DNA of 43,871 nucleotides, from positions 1 through 43,871 of the forward strand of contig JAAEPZ010000369.1 of assembly GCA_024231955.1 (NCBI GenBank), written 5' to 3'. The DNA comes from a bacterium. Its GTDB lineage: Bacteria; Krumholzibacteriota; Krumholzibacteriia; JACNKJ01. Under the pieces are notes generated by a model that did not search any database, was not told the origin of the DNA, and saw only the letters and a list, made by a program, of their open reading frames with translations. The translations under genes and the position numbers were made by a program. Of the stretch, positions 22,583 to 30,611 are shown piece by piece (position 1 is the first letter of the stretch; each line of letters starts with the position of its first letter).

Positions 22583-25500
22583 ATGCGTGGATCTATTCTT
22601 GTCCTCCTGTTGCTCCTTTTCCCATTCTGTAGTGATGCCACCACATTCCATGTGCCGTCCGAGTATCCGACGATCCAGGCGGGTATCGATGCCTGTGCGG
22701 CAGGCGATACTGTGCTTGTAGCGTCGGGCACATACACCGGCGTAGGGAATCGTGATCTTAGTTTCGGAGGCACTAACTTGGTGCTGATGTCCGAGCTGGG
22801 ACGGGACGAAACGGTGATCGATTGCGAGTATGACGACAGAGCCTTGAACTTCATATGCGGGGAGAGTACCGGCAGTGTGGTCAGCGGATTCACAATCCGC
22901 AGGGGAAGTGCGAACGAAGGGGGCGGCATTTACTGCGATGGCGGCTCGCCGACACTCAACGATCTCATCATCGAGGATTGTTATGGCGGTGGCAACTATG
23001 GCGGGTCGGGGGCCGGTTGCTGTCTGCGCAACAGCGATGCGGTCATCGTCAACTCGGTTTTCCGGGGCAACACGGTCGGCAATACCTACTCAGGCTGGAC
23101 GGGATTCGGTGGCGGACTCGCGTCCTCCGACTCCTCTCCTGTCATCCGGGACGTATCGTTCATCGACAACCTGGCCATCGCCGGCGATGCCGGCGGCGAG
23201 TGCTGCCCCACAGCGAAGGGCGGAGGCGCATGCTTCGTGGGCGGCAACCCCATCATCGAATCCGTTCTCTTTGCCGGCAACAGAGCCCAAGCCCCCTTAG
23301 GCTATAATTACGGTGGCGGCCTGTACCACGATGGTTCGATTCAACTCTTATCCTGCAGCTTTGTCGACAATCGCTGTTCTCAAGGATCGGCGGTGTACGC
23401 TGGGGACTCCCTGATCCTCGAGAATTCGATCATCGCCTTCAACGTCAGCGGCTGTTTCGGGGGATACTGCCCGCCGGTCAGCGGCGATACGGAGGCGATC
23501 TGCTCAATCGTATTCGGGAATCCTGCAGGCAACTGGATCGGCCCCTTGGCCGGGCAGGAGTCGATCAACGGGAACATGGCGGTCGACCCTCTGCTCTGTG
23601 ACTGGGCCAATGGAGTCCTGACGGTCTCGTCTGATTCCCCCTGCCTGCCTGGAAACAATGCGTGTGGCGAATGGATCGGAGGTGGTCGCGAGGGCTGTAT
23701 GGGGTTGGCGGTGGCTGCCTTCACAGCGAGTTGGGATCGCAGCGACGGGATCCTGCTCCAGTGGCAGTGGAATGCGGCGGATCCGGCGGGATTCGAGATT
23801 CTCCGCGATGGCGTGTCTATTCACACGGAGACGAATCCGGCACTGCGGACATGGTTGGACCTGGATTGCGAGCTGGGCAAACACGACTACGCCCTGCGCG
23901 CCCGCCATGATGGCGATGTGGGTCCGTTCGTGTACACCCAGGGGAAACGCCTCTCCGCCGAAATCGAAGTGCTGAGCCCCAACGGAGGCGAAGTCCTCCA
24001 CTTTGGCGATCTTGTCGAAATCCGCTGGCTGCCGGATTCAGGTTCCAGTGAGGAATTCGTCACGATCGAGCTCTCGCGCAATGGATCTTCAGGTCCGTGG
24101 GAGACGCTAGCAGCCGAGACCCCGCATGACGGCAACGAAATGTGGCTCGTGTCCGGCTCCTATTCCCGGAACTGTCTGCTTCGCATCTTCAACGATGCAT
24201 ACACCGATGCCAGTGATGCTCCATTCAAGGTCGGTACGCATACCATTTCAGTGCCGGCGGATGAGGAGACCATCGGCGTCGCGCTGACGCTCTGCGCACG
24301 CCATGACACCGTGCTGATCAGCCCTGGAATCTACAACGAGCACGGAATGGTCATGAACTCGGGCTCGGTTTTACTCGGAGCCGGGGCGGATGCCACGGAG
24401 GTCGTGATCGACGGACTGGGGGAAGGTCGCATCCTGACCTGCGAGAATACCTCGTCCGAGACACGCATAGAGAGAATCTCGTTTAGGAACGGGCACTCAA
24501 GCAGCAGGGCCGGCGCACTCTCCATCTCGAGGTCGAGCGTGGAGATCCGCAATTGCATCTTTCAAGCGAACTACGCGGACCTCGACGGCGGAGCGATAGG
24601 AGCATTCACCTACGGATATGGAGCGCCGAAGATTGCCGATTGCCGGTTCCTGAACAACCACGCAGGGGATCTTGGCGGGGCGGTGGCGATTCAATATGTC
24701 GATGGGACGATCACGAACTGCCAGTTCGAAGGCAATTCAAGCATGGACGGCGGTGCAGTGTATCTAAGGACAACGGGTCTCCGCATTCTGGATAGCCGAT
24801 TCATGAACAATTATGCGCAGCAGCATGGAGGGGCCATGTTCTTCTATACCGTATACAACGTCTTCGAAGACCATATCATGAGTGGATGCCTTCTTGTCGA
24901 CAACAGGGCGGAAGGAGATGGCGGTGCGCTTTATTCGTCAGTAGGTGTGGTTGAGCTGCAGAACTTCACTTTCGCTAACAACCAGTGCGATGGGTTTGGC
25001 AGCGCTATCTACGCGGATATTTCCCACCTCAAGCTCCGTAATTCCCTGATCACGAGCGATTCGTGCAACTCCATCATTGGTTGTAGTGAAAATGACAATG
25101 TGATCGCAGATGGCTGTGTCAACATCTATGCGCCGGTGGGTGACTGCTGGGCCGCATGCCCGGAGGGGGAGGAGGGCGTGAACGGCAACATCTCGCTGGA
25201 TCCCCTCTATTGCGACTCCGAGGCGGGCGACTATCGCCTCGATGCTGCCTCCCCCTGTCTCCCCGACAACAACGACTGCGGCGTATTGATCGGGGCATTG
25301 GGCGAGGGCTGCGATGACACGCCGGTCCTGCTCTCGCTCTTCACGGCGATCCCCGGAAAAGATGGTATCGAAATCCACTGGGAAGCGACTGGCGCGATAC
25401 CGGTACTAGAGTTCCGACTTACGGCGGAGCAGGATGGCGTCACGCGAATTCTGACCTGGCGGGAGGATGCCCCCAGGCAATTCAGTGCGGTGGATCAGGA

Positions 25501-25888
25501 TGCGGTTTCATCTCCAGCGGGCAGCGTGCGGTATCGCTTGGAGGGGAGGGAACTGGGTGAATCCTGGCAGCTGCTCGGCAGTCTGCAGGTGGAGGTCCCA
25601 GCTCCGATCCGCATTACCAGGCTCATGGATCCGTTTCCCAACCCATTCAATCCCAGCGTCACGATACCCCTGGAGCTTTCGGTGCCCGAACATGTGCGGC
25701 TGACCGTCTACGATCTGGGCGGACGCCGTGTATGCAAACTTGTTGACGGTCCAATGGCGGCGGGCAGGGGCGACATCCTTTGGGATGGTCTCGACTCCAA
25801 CGGCCAGCCCCAGGCGACAGGCGTGTACCTGGTCCGGATGGAGTCGACCAATGCGACTATGACAAAACGGCTGGTTCTGCTCCGCTGA
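22583..25888 (+). CDS. Large secreted parallel beta-helix protein with FlgD-like sorting domain
   Basis: ATG 22583 follows GAAGAGAGG and starts a typical signal peptide (I-L-V-L-L-L-L-L-F-P-F-C-S). The product is 1101 residues. It has two right-handed beta-helix blocks. The first begins P-T-I-Q-A-G-I-D-A-C-A-A-G-D-T-V-L-V-A-S-G-T-Y and carries many G-G-G-I-Y, G-G-G-L, 'NSVFRGN' type coils. The second begins near residue 550 (D-T-V-L-I-S-P-G-I-Y-N) with G-G-A-I, G-G-A-V, 'NCQFEGN' coils. Between them lie fibronectin-like and Ig-like segments (E-V-L-S-P-N-G-G-E). The C-terminus has F-P-N-P-F-N-P-S-V-T-I-P and T-G-V-Y-L-V-R-M. Probably a surface adhesin or carbohydrate-acting protein; no catalytic residues are identified. 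It is the only full gene in the tRNA-Asp element. Confidence 0.85.
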   Translation: MRGSILVLLLLLFPFCSDATTFHVPSEYPTIQAGIDACAAGDTVLVASGTYTGVGNRDLSFGGTNLVLMSELGRDETVIDCEYDDRALNFICGESTGSVVSGFTIRRGSANEGGGIYCDGGSPTLNDLIIEDCYGGGNYGGSGAGCCLRNSDAVIVNSVFRGNTVGNTYSGWTGFGGGLASSDSSPVIRDVSFIDNLAIAGDAGGECCPTAKGGGACFVGGNPIIESVLFAGNRAQAPLGYNYGGGLYHDGSIQLLSCSFVDNRCSQGSAVYAGDSLILENSIIAFNVSGCFGGYCPPVSGDTEAICSIVFGNPAGNWIGPLAGQESINGNMAVDPLLCDWANGVLTVSSDSPCLPGNNACGEWIGGGREGCMGLAVAAFTASWDRSDGILLQWQWNAADPAGFEILRDGVSIHTETNPALRTWLDLDCELGKHDYALRARHDGDVGPFVYTQGKRLSAEIEVLSPNGGEVLHFGDLVEIRWLPDSGSSEEFVTIELSRNGSSGPWETLAAETPHDGNEMWLVSGSYSRNCLLRIFNDAYTDASDAPFKVGTHTISVPADEETIGVALTLCARHDTVLISPGIYNEHGMVMNSGSVLLGAGADATEVVIDGLGEGRILTCENTSSETRIERISFRNGHSSSRAGALSISRSSVEIRNCIFQANYADLDGGAIGAFTYGYGAPKIADCRFLNNHAGDLGGAVAIQYVDGTITNCQFEGNSSMDGGAVYLRTTGLRILDSRFMNNYAQQHGGAMFFYTVYNVFEDHIMSGCLLVDNRAEGDGGALYSSVGVVELQNFTFANNQCDGFGSAIYADISHLKLRNSLITSDSCNSIIGCSENDNVIADGCVNIYAPVGDCWAACPEGEEGVNGNISLDPLYCDSEAGDYRLDAASPCLPDNNDCGVLIGALGEGCDDTPVLLSLFTAIPGKDGIEIHWEATGAIPVLEFRLTAEQDGVTRILTWREDAPRQFSAVDQDAVSSPAGSVRYRLEGRELGESWQLLGSLQVEVPAPIRITRLMDPFPNPFNPSVTIPLELSVPEHVRLTVYDLGGRRVCKLVDGPMAAGRGDILWDGLDSNGQPQATGVYLVRMESTNATMTKRLVLLR

Positions 25889-25917
25889 CTTGGAGCCATC
25901 CGTGGTGTCACGACTCG

Positions 25918-25949
25918 CAGCTTGAGCTTCCTCCACGAAGTTGAAGCTG
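25918..25949. repeat. Imperfect hairpin downstream of the beta-helix gene
   Basis: A 13-bp imperfect stem (25918-25930 with 25937-25949; one mismatch and one wobble) with loop CTCCAC begins 29 bp after the stop codon. There is no T-tract, so it may be a weak terminator, an mRNA-end stabiliser or a recombination-related structure. Confidence 0.4.
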
Positions 25950-26177
25950 GGGAGCATCGCACCACGCGCAAAATGACGCTCTTGAGGTAGCGGGATGTCC
26001 CCTTGTCCGACAACGCTGCAGCCCCATCACGAGAGTCACCTTCCGCCGTTGGACCTCCTGTCACTGACAGATCCACCTGGACAAACCCGCTCGGGTGCGG
26101 ATAAACTCGGGACAACTTACGGGAACCCAGGGGCTTACGAGCATAGGCGATTATTCCGTCCGCACCTGTTCCCAATA

Positions 26178-26221
26178 TCGAGCAGGGGGGCGCGAGTTCG
26201 AATTTCGTCGCTCCCGCCTGG
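26178..26221 (+). repeat. attR-like partial tRNA-Asp copy
   Basis: The sequence repeats the tRNA-Asp 3' half at 22010-22053 (41/44). Differences are A to G, T to G and C to T at repeat positions 10, 13 and 27. No 5' half or acceptor partner exists upstream, so it cannot fold as a tRNA. It marks the other boundary of a 4168-bp insertion (22054-26221). Confidence 0.8.
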
Positions 26222-26224
26222 TGA

Positions 26225-26256
26225 ATCTCCCGTAAGCTCTTGCGGGAGATTTTTTT
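26225..26256 (+). terminator. Strong terminator after the partial tRNA copy
   Basis: AATCTCCCGTA pairs with TGCGGGAGATT (one wobble) around a 6-nt loop and runs into TTTTTTT. A functional terminator behind a non-functional tRNA fragment suggests that it was the original terminator of tRNA-Asp before the insertion. Confidence 0.75.
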
Positions 26257-26339
26257 ATGCACGTCATTTAACGTGAAGCAGTAATCGATTCATTGGGAGC
26301 GGGCGACCGCATCCCCATCCCTATCCCTCTGGAGGCTAG

Positions 26340-27002
26340 ATGCCCGTTGACCTGATTCTTTTCGACCTGGACGGCACGCTCGTCAACACGCTGGACGACA
26401 TCGCCGCCTCCATGAACCGTGCCCTCGCGGCCAGGGGGCTGTCCGGGCATCCCCTGCGGGCCTATTGCACGTTCGTGGGCGACGGCGTGGGGGAACTGGC
26501 CAAGCGGGCGTTGCCTGCGGACGCAGTTGAGCTGGCGCCGACCCTGGTGACCGAATTCCTGACCGACTACAACCTGCACATGCTGGATCAGGCCGCACCC
26601 TATGAAGGGGTGGAGTCGCTGCTTGATGCTCTGGAGGACCTGGAGGTCGCGCAGGCCATCGTCAGCAACAAACCGCATGCGGCCACCGTGTTGATGACCG
26701 AACGGCTCTTCCCGCTCCGCCCCTGGCGCGCGGTGCTGGGGCAGCGTGAGCACTGTCCGCCGAAGCCGGATCCCACGTCGACCCTGGAGGTCGCCGGGGC
26801 TTTGGGGGTAAACCCCGCAGCTTGCCTCTTTGTCGGTGACAGCGATATCGACATTGAGACCGGTCGCAGGGCCGGCATGGGTACCGTCGGCGTCGACTGG
26901 GGCTATCGCGGCCGGGCCGAACTGGAGGCCGCCGGGGCCGAATTTGTTATCGACTCGCCGGGGGAACTGGTCGATATTGTCGAAATAGTCCGCTCCAGGT
27001 GA
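26340..27002 (+). CDS. HAD-family phosphatase, phosphoglycolate phosphatase-like
   Basis: This gene encodes 220 residues from ATG 26340, 4 nt after GGAGG. All four HAD motifs are visible. Motif I is F-D-L-D-G-T-L (nucleophile Asp at residue 9, acid Asp at 11). Motif II is the Ser in I-V-S-N-K, motif III the Lys in P-P-K-P-D-P and motif IV G-D-S-D-I-D. The helical cap between motifs I and II and the length fit the Gph/PGMB subfamily, which removes phosphate from phosphoglycolate or small sugar phosphates. The substrate cannot be fixed from sequence. It lies immediately right of the tRNA-Asp element and begins a co-directional run leading to HldD, so a role with sugar phosphates in envelope synthesis is possible. 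Confidence 0.85.
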   Translation: MPVDLILFDLDGTLVNTLDDIAASMNRALAARGLSGHPLRAYCTFVGDGVGELAKRALPADAVELAPTLVTEFLTDYNLHMLDQAAPYEGVESLLDALEDLEVAQAIVSNKPHAATVLMTERLFPLRPWRAVLGQREHCPPKPDPTSTLEVAGALGVNPAACLFVGDSDIDIETGRRAGMGTVGVDWGYRGRAELEAAGAEFVIDSPGELVDIVEIVRSR

Positions 27003-27133
27003 TCTCTCCTCCTCGACAGATCCACCTTGGCCGTTTACACTGTCTTGAACATTGCCAACCGTATAGATTGGCGTGAGATACGTTGACACGGACCCGGAGG
27101 GTGTGTCCCCAAGCGTGCAGGAGGAAGGTTTCG

Positions 27134-28267
27134 ATGAAGTCATCATGCGTCCATTGCTTCCTGATATTGATCCTTGCTCTATCGGCGGGCTCCGCTGGAG
27201 CGCGCAACTACCTGCTGCGCTCCGACGGCAGCGGCGATTTCCCCGACATCGCCACGGCCCTGGCGCTGGCCATCAACGGTGATGTGATCGAGCTTGCCGC
27301 CGGCGTCTATGGCGGAGCGGGCAACCGTGATCTGGATTTCGGCGGCAAGAGCTTCACGCTCCGGAGCCTGAGTGATGATCCCACCGCCTGCATCATCGAT
27401 GCCGAGGGCGTCTCCCGTATTCTGAACGTGGTTACCGGCGAAACGGAGGCCACGCGGGTGGAGGGTATCACCTTCCGCAATGGTGTCGTCGGATCAGACG
27501 ACAAGGGGGGGGCGATTCTCTGTCGAGGTGTAGACCTGAACATCGGCAACTGCGTGTTTGAGACGTGTGAGGCTGCACAGGGTGGTGCGCTTTTCGGATG
27601 GGATTCCCGGCTGGTTTTAAGCAATTGCATCTTCCGCGACAACAACGCCGATCTTGGCGGCGCTGTGGCCTGCGCCGAGGGCTCTGCTCTGACCTGTGTC
27701 GGCAGCTCGTTCGAGGGGAACACTGCCCGGTATGGTGGGGGTGTCGGCCTCAATAGCGGAGCGGGAGTTTTCGAGGGTTGCACCTTCAGCGGGAACGTCG
27801 CCGTCGAGCGCGGCGGCGCCGTGTATTCCGCCTATTATTCGGATGCGGATTTCACCCTCTGCACCATCGTCGCGAACCAGGCCCCCACGGGTTCCGGAAT
27901 CGCAGGGGTGATGACCACCGTCATCGCCCTTGAGCGCAGCATCATCGCCGATGGGATCGCGGGCGAAGCCGTGATCTTGCTCTACTCCTCGACAATCACG
28001 GCATCATGTACGGACATCACCGGCAACGCCGGCGGCGACTGGACCGGCGAACTGGCGGCCCTGGCGTCGATCAACGACAACCTGTCCGCGAATCCCCAGT
28101 TCTGCCTGACCGGCAGCGAGCCCTATAGTCTGCAAAACGGGTCGCCCTGCAGTGAGGACATCCACGCCTGCGCCCGGATCGGCGCCTGGGATGTCGGGTG
28201 CAGCGGCTTGCTGAAATTCCGTTCGGGTGGCATTACCTGGAGCACCATCAAGGGCTACTACAATTAG
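27134..28267 (+). CDS. Secreted parallel beta-helix protein
   Basis: ATG 27134 follows AGGAAGG by about 5 nt and opens a signal peptide (F-L-I-L-I-L-A-L-S-A-G-S-A-G-A). The product is 377 residues. The N-terminal motif L-R-S-D-G-S-G-D-F-P-D-I-A-T-A-L and 'G-D-V-I-E-L-A-A-G-V-Y' starts a right-handed beta-helix with coils such as G-G-A-I-L-C, N-C-V-F, G-G-A-L-F and C-T-F-S-G-N. It has the same design as the larger protein at 22583 (both have G-N-R-D-L-x-F-G-G near residue 60-80), so they are paralogues. It lacks a FlgD-like tail; instead it ends S-G-G-I-T-W-S-T-I-K-G-Y-Y-N. Function unknown; probably periplasmic or surface. Only 25 bp separate it from hldD. Confidence 0.82.
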   Translation: MKSSCVHCFLILILALSAGSAGARNYLLRSDGSGDFPDIATALALAINGDVIELAAGVYGGAGNRDLDFGGKSFTLRSLSDDPTACIIDAEGVSRILNVVTGETEATRVEGITFRNGVVGSDDKGGAILCRGVDLNIGNCVFETCEAAQGGALFGWDSRLVLSNCIFRDNNADLGGAVACAEGSALTCVGSSFEGNTARYGGGVGLNSGAGVFEGCTFSGNVAVERGGAVYSAYYSDADFTLCTIVANQAPTGSGIAGVMTTVIALERSIIADGIAGEAVILLYSSTITASCTDITGNAGGDWTGELAALASINDNLSANPQFCLTGSEPYSLQNGSPCSEDIHACARIGAWDVGCSGLLKFRSGGITWSTIKGYYN

Positions 28268-28292
28268 CGCCGGGCGGCGATAAAGGAGAGCT

Positions 28293-29258
28293 ATGAGTCC
28301 CAGATTCATCGTCACGGGCGGCGCCGGTTTCATCGGCAGCAACCTGATCGCGGGACTGAACGCGCGAGGGGTCGAAGACATCCTGGTCGTCGATCATCTC
28401 GGTTGTGACGAGAAGTGGCGGAACCTTGTCGACCTGCGCTATGCGGATTACCTGGACAAGACCGAGTTCCGGCGGCGCATTCTCGCCGATGAGATCCCCG
28501 CCGCGGATTTCGTGTTTCATCTCGGCGCGTGCAGCGCGACCACCGAACCGGACACAGGCTACCTCGCCGACAACAATTACGGCTACAGTCGCGACCTCTG
28601 TCTCTGGGCTCTGCAACGTGAGGCCCGTTTCATCTACGCCTCCAGCGCGGCGACCTATGGCGACGGCTCTCTGGGTTACGACGATGCCGTCGACCGTCTG
28701 TCGGATCTGAAACCGCTGAACATGTACGGCTACTCGAAGCAGATGTTCGATCTCTGGGCGCGCCGCAACGGGCTGTTCGATCGTATCGTCGGCCTCAAGT
28801 ACTTCAACGTCTTCGGCCCGCGAGAGAGCCACAAGGGCGACATGCGTTCCGTCGTGCACAAGGCCTGGGGACAGATCCAGGCTACTGGTGAGGTCAAGCT
28901 CTTCAAGTCCCATCGCGACGACTACGCCGATGGGGAGCAGGTGCGCGATTTCATCTACGTGCGCGATGCCGTGGATGTCACCCTGCACTTCATGGACGCC
29001 GCCGCGCCGGGGGGGCTCTTCAACTGCGGCACCGGTCGGGCCCGGAGTTGGCTCGATCTGGCCCGGGCGACATTTGCGGCCTTGGGACGCAAGGAGAACA
29101 TCAGCTTCATCGATATGCCGGCTGTTCTGCGGGACAAGTACCAGTATCACACCGAAGCGGATGTCGCCAAACTGCGAACCGCGGGCTATGCTGAGGACTT
29201 CACCTCGCTTGAGGATGGCGTCCTCGATTACGTCACCCGCTATCTGGAACAGGCATAA
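28293..29258 (+). CDS. hldD: ADP-L-glycero-D-manno-heptose 6-epimerase
   Basis: This enzyme inverts C6 of ADP-D-glycero-manno-heptose to give the L-glycero form used in the LPS inner core. ATG 28293 has GGAGAG 5 nt upstream, and the product is 321 residues, close to the family length. It is an extended short-chain dehydrogenase with the NADP-binding G-G-A-G-F-I-G-S at residues 9-16, the catalytic S-S-A within Y-A-S-S-A-A-T-Y, and Y145-x3-K149. The family-typical block K-Y-F-N-V-F-G-P-R-E-S-H-K-G-D-M-R-S and R-D-F-I-Y-V-R-D separates it from GalE-type enzymes. Its presence implies heptose-containing LPS. It is followed 24 bp later by another epimerase. Confidence 0.9.
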   Translation: MSPRFIVTGGAGFIGSNLIAGLNARGVEDILVVDHLGCDEKWRNLVDLRYADYLDKTEFRRRILADEIPAADFVFHLGACSATTEPDTGYLADNNYGYSRDLCLWALQREARFIYASSAATYGDGSLGYDDAVDRLSDLKPLNMYGYSKQMFDLWARRNGLFDRIVGLKYFNVFGPRESHKGDMRSVVHKAWGQIQATGEVKLFKSHRDDYADGEQVRDFIYVRDAVDVTLHFMDAAAPGGLFNCGTGRARSWLDLARATFAALGRKENISFIDMPAVLRDKYQYHTEADVAKLRTAGYAEDFTSLEDGVLDYVTRYLEQA

Positions 29259-29282
29259 CCAAACCCTACATGTGGAGAAGTA

Positions 29283-30329
29283 ATGGCGCAGCGTTTTCTG
29301 ATTACAGGCGGATCCGGTTTTCTGGGCATCAACCTGATAAGGTTGCTTCTTGAGGAGGGATTCGAGATCACGGTTCTGGATCTCGTCGAATTCGATTACC
29401 CCGAGGCTGATCGGATCGACTTCATCCAGGGGGATATCCGCGATATCGCAACCGTGGATCGCGCCATGCGGGGCTGCGCCTACGTAGTGCACTGCGCCGC
29501 GGCGCTGCCGCTCTACACGCCCGAGGATATCTACACCACCGATATCGACGGCACGCGCAACGTGATCGATTCCGCTTCCCGGCATGAGGTCAAACGCTTC
29601 GTCCACATCTCCTCGACGGCCGTTTACGGTATCCCCGATCACCATCCCCTTGTCGAGGAGGACAAGCTCATTGGTGTCGGCCCCTACGGCGAGGCGAAGA
29701 TCAAGGCCGAGGAGGTCTGCCTGGAGTACAGGGATAAGGGGATGTGCGTGTCGATCATCCGCCCCAAGTCCTTCATCGGGCCGGAGCGGCTGGGCGTGTT
29801 CGCCATGCTCTACGATTTCGCCCGCACCGGACACGGGTTCATGGTGCTCGGCGACGGCAACAACCTGTACCAGTACCTCGACGTCGCGGACCTCTGCGAC
29901 GCCATCCAGCTCTGCATCACCGAGGAGATCGCGAAGGTGTCGGACACCTTCAACGTCGGGGCGAAGGAGTTCGGCACGCCGAAGAGCGACTTCCAGGCGG
30001 TGCTCGACAAGGCGGGCTTCGGCAAGAGGATCAAGGGGTTCCCCGCCGCCCCCGCGATCTTCATTTTGCGCATACTGGAGGCGATGAAGTTGTCGCCGCT
30101 TTACAAGTGGATCTACGAAACCGCCGCGGAGGAGTCCTTCGTCTCCATCGAGAAGGCCGAACAGGTCCTGGGCTATAGGCCGCGCTTCTCGAATGTCGAT
30201 GCTCTGCTGCGGAATTACGAATGGTATCTGGCGAATCTGGAGCGGATCGAGGGGGGCGCCGGAGACGGTGTCACGCACCGTGTTCCCTGGAAACAGGGCG
30301 CTCTGGCTCTGGCCAAGCTGTTCATCTGA
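29283..30329 (+). CDS. NAD-dependent epimerase/dehydratase
   Basis: This gene encodes 348 residues; GGAGAAG lies just before ATG 29283. It is an extended short-chain dehydrogenase with G-G-S-G-F-L-G at 9-15, the catalytic S-S-T in H-I-S-S-T-A-V-Y, and Y135-x3-K139 in P-Y-G-E-A-K. The C-terminal substrate-binding half ([11 protein letters not shown]) fits a nucleotide-sugar epimerase or dehydratase. The last 35 residues form an unusual tail with an apolar end (A-L-A-L-A-K-L-F-I). The specific sugar is not evident. Operon placement next to hldD suggests a part in LPS or surface glycan synthesis. Confidence 0.82.
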   Translation: MAQRFLITGGSGFLGINLIRLLLEEGFEITVLDLVEFDYPEADRIDFIQGDIRDIATVDRAMRGCAYVVHCAAALPLYTPEDIYTTDIDGTRNVIDSASRHEVKRFVHISSTAVYGIPDHHPLVEEDKLIGVGPYGEAKIKAEEVCLEYRDKGMCVSIIRPKSFIGPERLGVFAMLYDFARTGHGFMVLGDGNNLYQYLDVADLCDAIQLCITEEIAKVSDTFNVGAKEFGTPKSDFQAVLDKAGFGKRIKGFPAAPAIFILRILEAMKLSPLYKWIYETAAEESFVSIEKAEQVLGYRPRFSNVDALLRNYEWYLANLERIEGGAGDGVTHRVPWKQGALALAKLFI

Positions 30330-30539
30330 TCCCTATCCCTACCCGATCCGGAGTCGGGAGGGTAAAGCTCTCCTGCTCCACCGTCATCGCAACAGCGCAA
30401 GGTGACGGCGGGCTTGCCGACATACCGCCTGTGGGCGCGGCAGATGTGTGATCGGCGGACTTTCTTTTCTCCGCCCGAGTCCTATGTGAGCTGATGCGGA
30501 TCGGGGGATTGCCCTCGGCCGTTTTTTGTCCGGATACCT

Positions 30540-30568
30540 TGTCGTCGGATCGCGTTGCCGCTACTATC
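30540..30568 (+). promoter_or_regulatory. Promoter candidate for the M14 peptidase gene
   Basis: TTGTCG (30540-30545) and TACTAT (30563-30568) with a 17-bp spacer lie about 45 bp upstream of ATG 30612. This follows a 210-bp stretch after the epimerase gene in which I see no gene. Confidence 0.4.
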
Positions 30569-30611
30569 GCCCCATCACTATTCGCCTGTTCACGACGAAG
30601 GGATGCGACCC

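Larger units (their letters stand above)
25889..26339. other. Right arm and junction of the tRNA-Asp element
   Basis: This 451-bp gap contains the hairpin at 25918-25949, then about 225 bp with no gene that I recognise on either strand. The partial tRNA repeat (26178-26221) and a strong terminator follow. The last 75 bp lead into the ribosome site GGAGG (26331-26335) of the HAD gene. Confidence 0.65.

Noticed and set aside
26178..26221. A second tRNA-Asp gene
   Set aside because: Only the 3' half is present. No D arm or acceptor 5' strand can be found upstream, so it is a fragment.
28248..30278. Very long open frame on the minus strand (676 codons) opposite hldD and the second epimerase
   Set aside because: Antisense to two well-recognised enzymes. 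Such long shadows are expected from GC-rich codon bias, and the translation shows no family features.
30451..30475. Terminator between the epimerase and M14 genes
   Set aside because: GGCGGA and TCCGCC can pair around a 10-nt loop, but the T-rich part is in the loop and no T-tract follows, so it is too weak to call.
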